Under the pieces are notes generated by a model. It did not search any database and was not told the DNA's origin. It saw only the letters and a list, made by a program, of their open reading frames with translations. A program made the translations under genes and the position numbers. Positions 24,991-34,319 of a DNA stretch of 64,000 bases are shown piece after piece. Each line of letters begins with the position of its first letter. The first letter of the stretch is position 1. Source of the DNA: Mactra quadrangularis (taxonomy: Eukaryota > Mollusca > Bivalvia > Venerida > Mactridae); NCBI GenBank assembly GCA_025267735.1, contig CM046298.1, positions 33,702,764 to 33,766,763 of the forward strand. Direction: 5' to 3'.

Positions 24991-25162
24991 GAAAAACTGA
25001 CTACATTTGAATATGATTTAGAATGTGTGATAGATGACTAGGTATTAATGGGTTTTCTGGTTGGAAATGATTTTATACCTCATCTACCTAATTTACATAT
25101 TAACCATGATGCATTGCCTTTGTTGTGGCAGACATACATCGAAACACTTCCTTCCTGTGGAG
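24991..25162 (+). pseudogene. XRN1: XRN1 exon A with in-frame TAG
   Basis: The exon follows TATATTTCAG and ends at a GTATGA donor, leaving one base of a split codon. It encodes EKLTTFEYDLECVIDD, a stop, then VLMGFLVGNDFIPHLPNLH and on to TLPSCG. GNDFxPHLP belongs to the first conserved block of the XRN family, whose acidic residues bind the catalytic metals. In the family the residue at the stop position is a conserved Trp, so TGG has become TAG (25039-25041). Everything on either side stays in frame, so a single base change explains it. Confidence 0.9.
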
Positions 25163-25164
25163 GT

Positions 25165-26252
25165 ATGAGTACTTTTTCTTCTATTCTGAAATTTAAGTTT
25201 GCAGTACTATTTTGTGCAAATGTTAGCTATTATCTAAGTACCCAGTATGTGGGTATTTCCTTCAGTTAGTAAGGAATTGACTTGAAAATGCATGGTTTTG
25301 TAATTAAGATTGCAACTTCCTTGTAATGGATACTAGCTTTTTAGTCTCCTTATTGCCTTGAAGTAGCCCCGTCAGTTTACTGGACGGAACATGTGAGGTC
25401 ATTTGTGCTATGACTTTGCTACCTTGCACTGTTAAAAGTTATTCTTTTGAGTTGCTCAAGTACTATGTAATGGATTTGCTTTGAATAGTGTTCTCAGCAT
25501 ATCCAGTTATTTTAAATGAAAAAAATATTATTTTTGGTATCCCTACAATTTGCATAGGAAATTGCTGGTTAGCCATAATCCTATACAACTGGCTTCTTTT
25601 TATAAGGTCAGTGAAATGCAAGGATAACTTTATGATTTTTTTAATTGTCAGAAATAACCTATACTTTAACAGTACTTAAGTAGATGTATGTTAGGATGAA
25701 ATCAAAATGTAAAAATAAATTTTGGAAAATGTATTTTTACTTGTCTGTCTGTATGTTTGTTCCTCTTGTTTAAGTTACATTTACTTTAAATAATGATGAA
25801 GTTATTTGTGGGGGGGGGGCCTTACATACCTAGATAAGTAATCTGTGAAGAGTATAGCCACCCAGTTCAAAACCAGTCAGAAAAATCAATTAAAACATAT
25901 ATGTAGCTACGTGTACAAGCAGTGGTCCAGTGGTAGGATGCAACCTAATGAATCCAGTGGTCTCAAGTTTGATCCCCACTTGAGACACTGCTATTTTCCT
26001 TGTGCTAGAAATTCTCCTACAGTCTTTCCACTCCACCCAGGTGTAAATTGGTACTTTGAGGGATCACCTGCTTGAAGGTGATTTCAATGATCAGAGATTA
26101 TCATACTAAAATTGTAAAGTCAACTGAACAGTGAACATGTATATGAAATCAGACTTTTAAACACTCTTTATTTATTTTGACATTTCAATATTAGCCACAA
26201 CAATTATATGTTAAGTTAAAAGTTGTATTATATAGATTTTAGCTCATTTCAG
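25165..26252. other. XRN1 intron 1, with a SINE
   Basis: A GT..AG intron. It contains a G-run near 25810-25819 and a family C SINE at 25915-26120. No further coding signal is seen. Confidence 0.6.
25915..26120 (+). repeat. tRNA-derived SINE (family C)
   Basis: Head GCAGTGGTCCAGTGGTAGGA is tRNA-like, with box-B-like CAAGTTTGATCCCCACTTG. The body contains TTTCCACTCCACCCAGGTGT and AAATTGGTACTTTGAGGGAT. The same arrangement occurs at 59094-59345. The open frame across it (25845-26075) is incidental. Confidence 0.75.
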
Positions 26253-26320
26253 GCTATATAAACAATGGAGGAATATTGGATCTTGAGAGATTTGAGAAAT
26301 ATTTAACTGCTTTATCTAAG
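26253..26320 (+). CDS. XRN1: XRN1 exon B
   Basis: Bounded by CATTTCAG and GTAAATG. Its first two bases complete the Gly codon split from exon A. It encodes GYINNGGILDLERFEKYLTA, then LSK. This matches the GYINxxGxLxLxRFEKYL segment that follows the GNDF block in XRN1. It ends in phase 0 and is intact. Confidence 0.9.
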
Positions 26321-26755
26321 GTAAATGAAAATTGAAATGGTCATAAGAAACTTAAAATTCAATGTATTTTTGTTACATCATCCTAGGGATATTAAACTTT
26401 TTTAATAATAAAACTTAGTAGTGGTTATAGCTATAAGCAGCCACCTGCTATATGGCCTACCGCCACATTTTCCTTCAAAAATGTCAATTTTCTGCTGCTA
26501 TTAATATTTAAATATCAAAATATTCACCATGTTGTCAGTATTGTATTATCGGCTGACAGATCAATGTTCTAGGAATATATAGAATTTATAATGTCAAAAT
26601 AAACCGTTTAATGCAAGTCATACTGTATTTTCATTGCAGCCAAATTTAGCACTCGAAGAAAATAAAATGTTGACATTCAAGGGAGACAATTGTGAATTCT
26701 TCCTTAGACTTACAGTGTTTAATATTATATTACATCACAAACTATATGTTTTCAG

Positions 26756-26878
26756 TTTGATTTTGATACATTCTCTGATCAAGTAGGAGATTTAAAATGG
26801 TTAGAATCTAAGAAATCTAACAGAATAGCTGAGAAAGCTGAACTTTTATATGCTGCTAGAAAGTTAGGAAAAAATCAG
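26756..26878 (+). CDS. XRN1: XRN1 exon C
   Basis: Bounded by TTTTCAG and GTAATG, 41 complete codons, phase 0 at both ends. It begins FDFDTFSDQVGDLKWLESK and ends AARKLGKNQ. The F-x-D-x-F-x-x-x-x-x-D-L-K-W pattern is typical of XRN1 in this segment. It is intact. Confidence 0.88.
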
Positions 26879-27117
26879 GTAATGTTATTTGAAGTTTTCT
26901 TGTAGGTTTTCATGTTAGCTTGACATGACTTGACTTCTGAGTAGGTTTTGTCAATGCGTTTATTATGAATTGAGAATTCATTACTGTGCTATAAATTAAA
27001 AATGTATTATACTTTATTAGGTATGAGTTTTTTTTTTAATTTTTGCATAAGCTTATCATAGCTTATATAATACTGTTTGTCATATTCCAAATTGATATAA
27101 ATTATCTACTTTGGATC

Positions 27118-27300
27118 AGGGATGGGGCCAATTAATTGCTCTGAACAATTAATTGTCAATTAATTACGGTGTGAAAAACAATGGTAATTGTATTTAATTA
27201 TTTTATCAAAAAATAGAAAACAATGGTAATTATAATTAATTACTTAGGAAATTTAGGCAATAATTAATTGATTTCAATTATTTTTCAATTACTTCATGAT
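27118..27300. repeat. AATTAATT-rich low-complexity segment
   Basis: Dense repeats of AATTAATTG and CAATTAATTA phrases. The boundary is vague. It is inside the intron between XRN1 exons C and D, immediately before the LINE. Confidence 0.5.
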
Positions 27301-27340
27301 ACATTTGCATATGTTTCATTAAATGTTAAATTAAATTAAA

Positions 27341-28933
27341 TCTTGTGTAAGAGTAAATGGTGCATTCACTGATAGTTTTGATAGTTTTAAAGGTGTCAAA
27401 CAAGGTGAACCACTATCACCACTACTATTTCTATGTTTTATAAATGATATGTATACAGCTTTATACGATGATTCTATTTATACATTTTCTGTCGAAGAAT
27501 TGAGTTTATTTCTTTTATTATTTGCTGACGATACTGTTCTCATGTCTAACTCTAAAGAAGGCCTTCAAAAATTGTTGGATAATCTATATAAATATTGTTC
27601 TACATGAGGTATTTCTGTTAATACTGATAAAACTGTTGTAATGGTATGTAAGAAAGGTAATCGACAAGAAAATGTCGAACTATTTTATAATGGATTAAAG
27701 TTGAGTGTTGTTTCAAATTTTACATATCTAGGTTTTGTAATATCGGCAAATGGTTGCTATTACAAAGCACAAAAATATCTTTCTCGTCAAGCATCTAAAG
27801 CCGTTTTTAGTTTATATGGTTTATTTGAAAAATAAGACCTAGAAATTGTTGATAAATTAAAGTTGTTTGACTCCATGGTATCATCTATTTTGATGTATGG
27901 TAGTGAGATATGGGGGTCTCACAAAGGACCTGATATTTAAAAAATCCATATTAAATTTTTTAAACGATTGCTAAATGTTCACAAGCAAACACCTATTATA
28001 GCTATTTACGGAGAACTTGGTTGATTTCCTTTATTTGTCATTAGAAAAGTAAGAATGCTTAAGTTCTGGTTCAAAATTATAAGAGATCCTACATCTTTAT
28101 GTTTTAAATTGTTTTATCAACGTGATAATTTAGGTAATTTTGTAAATCTTTGGTCTCGAAATATTAAACATATTATAGATGATTTGGGGTTTACTTATCT
28201 ATGGGATGTTGGACCTATTTCAAATTATCAATTGAATCTTTTAATAACAACTGTATATGACCATTATAAGCAAAATTGGCTATGTCTAGTTCAGGAATCC
28301 TCGCGGCTTAAGTCTTATATATTGTACAAACGCATTTTTGATTTTGAAAATTATCTAAATTTTGTTAAGAATGTAAGTCATAGAATTGCATTGACACGGT
28401 TAAGATGTTCTGCTCAGAAGTTGTTTGTCGAAGATGGTAGATATAATAATATTCAAATAAATGAAAGAATCTGTACAAAATGTAACATGAAGTGTGTTGA
28501 AAACAAATATCATTTTGTTATTGTATGTCCTTTTTACAGAAATCTTCGACAAGAAATTCTTCCAAAATATTATACTCACTGGCCTACGTTAATTAAATTT
28601 GAAAATCTTTTGTATTGCAATAAGAAATCCGTTACAATGAAATTAGCAAAATTTATGTATAAAGCTATGTTGTTAAGGGGTTGATATCAGTCATATTATT
28701 TTTGAAGTATTTCGATTTGTAAATATAGTATTATATCTATATACTCAAATATTGTTTCATTGTACTAACCATATGTATAATATTACTTACACTTTTCTCT
28801 GGTTTGCTTATTTATCACTCGTCTTATATTCATATGTATTTATACATGTATATAGGTGTACCGCCAAAATTGTTGTAATGGCAACGAACACCAATGTGTT
28901 CTGCAAATAAAATGTTCTGTTCTGTTCAATGCG
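27341..28933 (+). mobile_element. 5'-truncated non-LTR retrotransposon (LINE) with four nonsense codons
   Basis: One reading frame covers the C-terminal half of a reverse transcriptase and the region after it. It has GVKQGEPLSPLLF, the catalytic FADDTVL box, SFTYLGF-like VSNFTYLGFVIS, and a C-terminal zinc-knuckle-like ICTKCNMKCVENKYHFVIVC. In-frame stops occur at 27605, 27833, 27938 and 28022. There is no frameshift, so decay is by point mutation. The last open part is 28055-28684. After it comes about 250 bp of 3' sequence ending AATAAAATGTTCTGTTCTGT, a short tandem tail. The N-terminal endonuclease is missing. The clade is uncertain (Jockey/CR1/I group style). It sits in sense orientation in an XRN1 intron. 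Confidence 0.88.
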
Positions 28934-29360
28934 ACTTAGTTTCCAAACTGGCCCCCTCTTTTCTGTTTTTCACACCTGATGAATGGGTTCTTGTCCAAAG
29001 TTTGGATCTTGATTCTGTTTAAACTCACTTGCGCATATGACCAGAATAAGGCATTGTGATAAGCATGTGTTGTAGTTTTATGTTGAAACACATTATGATT
29101 TTAATAACATTTATGAATGCCTTAGTTATCTCATATGTTTTACTGATAAAGAAGCAAAATTATGTACAAGTTCATCAATTTGAAGTAGTTTTTGCAAGTT
29201 TGAGAAAAACTGCATGATTTTCCAGAAATTTTAGAAGTGAAAGAGACGTTTCAATGCCCCCTGTTTTATGAGGAAAAAACATTGACAATGTACGTATGTA
29301 TTGTTTTATGACGTCTGTATTATACAGGGAGATAATTATTGTTTTGTTATATTCATTCAG

Positions 29361-29472
29361 AAAAAATCTGTTGAACAGTTATCTAGGGGACAGTTTGAAC
29401 TATTGGACACATTTGATGAAGGCAGTGTTGATATGGAAGAATTAGGAACTGAACTTATTGATAATATTACAG
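29361..29472 (+). CDS. XRN1: XRN1 exon D
   Basis: Bounded by ATTCATTCAG and GTTATA. It begins at a complete codon and ends with one base of a split codon. It encodes KKSVEQLSRGQFELLDTFDE, then GSVDMEELGTELIDNIT. The segment corresponds to the acidic, poorly conserved linker of XRN1 before the EFRxxKRxYYMTKM block. Assignment rests on position and phase as much as sequence. Confidence 0.75.
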
Positions 29473-30140
29473 GTTATAAACATTTATATTTTATAGTTCC
29501 TGAGGGTATTTAACCCAAAATCTTCATATGCGTTTTAATTGTTTGAAACGATCATCTGACTAAAATAAGTATGAATAAATTGGTAAACAATGCCAAATTT
29601 TGTTTAATCATACTAGCGACAAATGCAACCTTGTATGATGCCATATATGTTGTGTATTCACTTTGTATTGAATTAGCTTTAGGGTAGCAATTAAAAGATC
29701 AGAGACACACATGTAAAAATATCAGTGTTTACTTTCATTTTGGTTAATTTTCCATTATTTTACATATGCAAAATTGTCCAACAGCTTTGCATATCAAAAT
29801 TATAGGCATGAGAATTTTTTGCATGCTAGTAGCTAATCACACATCTTTTTTTTAAAAACCATGTGACAGTCATGCTATTAAAGTGCGTATGTGTCTGTAT
29901 TTAAAAATTGATTTTTTTCTTTAGCAGAGGGTAGAAAGTGAACAAGTGACTCTTTTAACCGATGCATATGAAAGTAGCGAAGTGCTGGCTTGCTATATAA
30001 TAATTATTAAATTTGCTAAATAGTCTGCTGACAAAAATTACAAATTACAATTTGCAAATTCAAAAAATTACTTATGTCACAGACTGTGGATAAAAACATA
30101 CTTCTGGCATATTTAATACCAAGTATATTGTTTATTACAG

Positions 30141-30246
30141 ATGATACGTCTGATGGTTTTTCTGATGATGACTCTTTAGATGATGAATTTAGACATCATA
30201 AAAGACATTATTATATGACAAAAATGGATTATGAAAAAGTTACATC
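30141..30246 (+). CDS. XRN1: XRN1 exon E
   Basis: Bounded by TTTATTACAG and GTATGT. The first two bases complete the codon from exon D. It encodes DDTSDGFSDDDSLDDEFRHH, then KRHYYMTKMDYEKVTS. The acidic run followed by EFR-x2-KR-x-YYMTKM is a hallmark of XRN1. It ends with two bases of a split codon and is intact. Confidence 0.92.
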
Positions 30247-30741
30247 GTATGTATTATAATTCTCATTGTTCCTTTCAGGCATTGCCATAACCTATTACCT
30301 CGATGCATGGGACTTGTGAAAATTGATTTGGATTTGCAAAAAATGTCTTATTTCATTGAGTCAGGCTTGTTTGTTGCTATTTACTATAAAATATAATGAA
30401 TCAGGCTTGTGCTGAGATTTTTTTGATGTGATGGCTTCCATAATACATTCATTTTCTATGTACTCTTTTCTGTTCCAGATGCATTTTTAACAGTTTTCCG
30501 AAATCATCCTGAAGTTTTAGAACCTGAAAAACTTTTTTTTGAAGAACTACTGAAATCATAAATTTTAGGACTTAAAAAAGTGCTGATGGAATTCAAACAC
30601 ATGACCTCTACTATATCCGGATCTCACTTTTTTAGATCATAATACAGGAAGTTCATTTTGACCTTTAGATGCTATTAACTACTTTATTTCACAGTGTTCC
30701 CTGTAGTTAATTATTTAATGTTATCTACATTATTGTTATAG

Positions 30742-30793
30742 AGATGTATTAAAAGATCAAGCAAAAGGCTATGTACAAGCTATACAATGGATA
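30742..30793 (+). pseudogene. XRN1: XRN1 exon F, left part (split by transposon)
   Basis: The exon starts after TTGTTATAG, and its first base completes the Ser codon from exon E. It encodes DVLKDQAKGYVQAIQWI, matching the conserved YVQAIQWIL segment. The coding sequence is then interrupted exactly at a TA dinucleotide by a DNA transposon and resumes at 32185. Removing the element and one TA gives an uninterrupted reading frame. Confidence 0.9.
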
Positions 30794-32182
30794 CAGTATA
30801 ACCTCTGCTAACGGCACCTCTAACGAGCGGCAACCTCCGATGAGCGGCATATCAGAATTCCCCCCGTCGATTTTGCACTATGAATTACCTCTAATGAACG
30901 ACACCTCCGCAGAGCGGTAAACGGCCGTTGAGATAAATTCCCTTTGTTCATTCTTTACCTCTGTACAGCGACACTTAGTCTAGCAAGGTTAATATCAATA
31001 ATCGATAATTATCTATGACCGGAAGATTTAAACAATAAGCAATACCCTTAATCGTATAAAACTACCCTAAAGTGTCATGTTGTTAAATCAGTTTACTAAC
31101 AGGGGTTAATAAACAAGTGACATATCGTTTCCATGACACCAACGAACGGATCTAAGATGAGGAGCGCTTTGTTTGGTAGGCTGACTACATCAAATAGCAG
31201 TTGTACATACGTCCAGCTAGTTGACGATAGTAAATGAAACTTATTTGTTATTGTACTTATTATTAAAATCTTCGATGGAATGAATTCTGATTTAAGTTAA
31301 TTCGAGGTTTAAGAGCAGAATCCGATATTTACTCCCGAAAAAAAACGACGATAATTCATGCTAAATATTATTTGCCATTTGACAGGTATAAAACAATTTT
31401 GACGGTACCAGAAACGATTTGTCTAGTGTATTGCTTTCTTTTACATAAAACCATGATGCTAGGAAATGGTTAGGCCTATAATAATTTATTTTAAAAACTT
31501 AGTAATCATAATGGGCCGACTTGATTTGCCCGGGCGGCTCAAAGAAAACGGCTACCGGCGATTTGCTTTATTTGCTCCGATATTGAGCCGGGTCAACAAC
31601 CGGCGCACGCCGAATGCGCCGGTTTCGTTAGAGCGGCTAGCGGCGAGCACGTGACGAATATGGCTAAAAATAGATACAGGTGAAACCATTATTACAAACA
31701 TTTACTACGATTATGGACAAAATACTAATTGCTGTGTTCAATTAAATTTTCTTGCGCGACATTTGTGTAAGAGTTATATTACAAGTACACATTTTACTCG
31801 CCAGACACGAATTTAAAATTTTAATTACTAATATGGATTTATGTACCACCCTGCTTGAAATACGACCGTCTGAAACAGTAATTAGTTAGCCGGATCGCTT
31901 GATTCATATGTCACACCGGGGCGAGCCGATCGGCGAACGGCATACGCCGGTTCGTAAGCCGCCCGGGCAAATCAAGTCGGCCCATTAAAACTTTTACTTT
32001 TGTCGATCAGCGCCCGCTAATAACTGTATTTACATTACGGAACGGATAACGGCCAGATTTCCGTACCGAAATCGGCCGTTTTTCGTGGTCGGTAGAAAAA
32101 GTCTACCTCTGCAGAGCGACACCTCTGCAGAGCGACACTTTTTTCAAACTCCGCCGAAAGTCGCTCTGCAGAGGTTACACTG
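30794..32182. mobile_element. TA-flanked DNA transposon (1389 bp) inserted in XRN1 exon F
   Basis: The left end is CAGTATAACCTCTGCTAACG and the right end is TCGCTCTGCAGAGGTTACACTG read in two pieces: GCTCTGCAGAGG then TTACACTG. The outer 15 bases are inverted copies with one mismatch. TA flanks both ends (30792-30793 and 32183-32184), one TA being original. Subterminal phrases such as CTCCGCAGAGCGGTAAACGG occur at both ends in opposite orientation. CAG..CTG ends with a TA duplication point to the Tc1/mariner superfamily, pogo-like in style. No transposase is seen. It has itself been entered by another element (31511-31985). Confidence 0.88.
31511..31985. mobile_element. 475-bp MITE nested inside the exon F transposon
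   Basis: Ends are ATGGGCCGACTTGATTTGCC at the left and its reverse complement at the right. The perfect inverted repeats continue inward through CGGGCGGCT (about 29 bp in total). TA flanks both sides (31509-31510 and 31986-31987). It is much more GC-rich than its surroundings, with many CCGG and CGCC words. The open frame 31466-31654 crosses its edge and is not a gene. Confidence 0.85.
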
Positions 32183-32184
32183 TA

Positions 32185-32222
32185 TTGTTATATTATTATG
32201 AAGGTGTACCCTCATGGAGCTG
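32185..32222 (+). pseudogene. XRN1: XRN1 exon F, right part
   Basis: Continues the frame broken at 30793: LLYYYEGVPSWS, then two bases of the next codon, ending at a GTAAGT donor. The Y-Y-Y-x-G-V-x-S-W-S-W pattern is highly conserved in XRN1 and joins exon G, which begins with the last base of the Trp codon. Confidence 0.9.
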
Positions 32223-33428
32223 GTAAGTAGTCTAGAAGTTTTTGTAAAAGTCGAAGAAATAGTTTCTAGGGCTTCAGGGAGTTGATCCATTATTAGTCCA
32301 TTTTTAGGGGGGAGGGGCGGATTTGATTTAATTCAGGACCTATAGTTTGCTTTTCGATACCAGCCTTTAAACTTGTCTGTTTAATGTATATTAAAGTAAT
32401 AAAATGAATTCACACTTCAGCATATTTTTTGTATTTTTCAAAGTATCGCATTCAAAACCTAAGCACATCTAATAGACAATCCGATTGGCTGAAGTTGCTT
32501 TAAATAACCAATAAAAATCTTTTTATTATCAATGTTAGTCTTAAATCTATAGATCTTTATTGGTTTGTAGAAGCAAAGTGAATGTATTTGACGATCCGAA
32601 TTATTTAAATCCAAAGTCTGGCAATATTTTGGTTTTAGAAAAAGATAATAATTTACTGTATTAATTTTGACAGACATTTTAACGGGTCATCAATGAAAAA
32701 ATGCATCAAAAAGCAAAAATGCACAGTTGCAGAAACAGCATTTATTATATTTACGTAATCATTTTGTTAGTGAATATAAACTAGATAGATTTTAGGATTA
32801 AGCAAACAAAGGAACAAAGGATCGTGTCATTATTATTACTTACGAGGTTTGTTACCATGAAAATATGACTGTTCGGTTACAATTTCAGTTATAGTGACAT
32901 GTAGACATCAAAATATCAAATTACTCCATAAAATTTCTTGGTCAAGTGCCAAAAAAATTGACTTTTAAAAAAATGTTTGTTTCGATGATTATTTGCCTGT
33001 GGCATTTTATTATTTTGTTTACTCTCAAAATAGAGATTTGGTGAGGTATGTTTTTTTTCATTTTCCTCGACATTTTGATCAGTCGAAACTTGGAATGCTG
33101 TTATAAGACACATGTACTGTAAATTATGCATTTGTTAAGGTTATTGATTTGATTAACATTTGGAATGAAATGTAATGAATCAAATTGAAAAACATTGAAT
33201 CAGAAGAAAACAATTGAATCAACATCCAAGTGTTATTGTTGCCATCATAATTGCTGCCATTTATAATAACTATCATAGACAAAGCTCTTAGGCTAAGATT
33301 GGAAATATGGATCTGAGGAATTAAAGTCTAGATTTTTGGACTTACAGTTGTTTAGTAGAATTTGCCATCATATTTGCAAAAACAATTACACTTGTTGTAA
33401 ACAAATGAATGATTTTTTTTATTTCCAG
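32223..33428. other. XRN1 intron between exons F and G
   Basis: GT..AG intron of about 1.2 kb. No element with clear ends and no coding signal is seen in it. Confidence 0.5.
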
Positions 33429-33585
33429 GTTTTATCCTCATCATGATGCACCTTATATGAGTGATGTTAAAGACTTTCAGGATATGTCTATGGATTTTAA
33501 TCTTGGTACACCATTTATGCCATTTGAACAGTTAATGGCTGTACTACCTGCTGCAAGTAAAGAATTTCTTCCAAAACCATACCAG
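33429..33585 (+). CDS. XRN1: XRN1 exon G
   Basis: Bounded by ATTTCCAG and GTTAGTG. Its first base completes a Trp codon from exon F. It encodes FYPHHDAPYMSDVKD, then a middle part, then PFMPFEQLMAVLPAASKEFL. The Y-P-x-H-x-A-P-x-x-S-D and PFEQLxAVLPAAS blocks are very strongly conserved in XRN1 and form part of the second conserved region of the nuclease. It ends in phase 0 and is intact. Confidence 0.95.
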
Positions 33586-33894
33586 GTTAGTGTTTGATTT
33601 ATACATGATTTTCTTATCCCTATGTCCTGGGTCAGTATAAAAAGATAATTGAATATTGATTTTTATTCAGCTGTCAGTTGTGCATACATTAACCCTACTG
33701 ATTTAAATACTCACTGCAGTATTTCTGTACTCACTACAAATTATTAAGCATTTAAATCAGGATGGTCAATGTATGTGCCACTGAATAAAATTTACCTATA
33801 TCTTTGAAGTGAAGTATAATTTGTACAATATTCTATATTATTTAATTTAGTTTATACTAATTTATTTTAGCTTGATTGTGAAACAAGTTCTTAC

Positions 33895-34060
33895 AACTTA
33901 GATTAATCACTTTCAAGTTTGCTTCCTGGCCCCCCAGCACTGAGCTAATAGAATAAAGTTTCTTGCTCATCAGGTAGGTTTTGGATGGAATTTGAAACAA
34001 CATAGAACTGGCTATCCAATGAGTTCCAGTCCAAAGTCCTAACTGCTTGGCCACGAATGC
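33895..34060 (-). repeat. degenerate SINE (family B-like), minus strand
   Basis: Shares GGATGGAATTTGAAAC-like and CCTGGCCCCC-like phrases with the family B SINE, in the same order and orientation as at 9068-9332, but is old and gapped. Low certainty. Confidence 0.35.
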
Positions 34061-34319
34061 TTTTATATTTATTTTCCTTACAATACATAAAGACATGCCA
34101 TATCAAAATTTTGTTAAGCGTCCACTTGCGCATAGGTTTTAGAGTCCTAAATAAAAAACAAAATTGTAGGTAAAATTTTCTTAAATAATTCCGATGTTCT
34201 GGGATTTGATACAACAAATTAATTCAGGGAAAATTGTGTTCATTGTAAGCAATTTATCATAATCGCATCATTAATACAATATATATTTTACATAAAAAAC
34301 ACTAGTCATTGTACCCCCG

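Noticed and set aside
31466..31654. 62-codon frame in the nested GC-rich MITE
   Set aside because: It crosses the MITE boundary and is explained by the GC-rich inverted end.
33895..34060. Short minus-strand frames (33857-34217) as a gene
   Set aside because: They overlap a degenerate SINE and MITE edge and show no domain.
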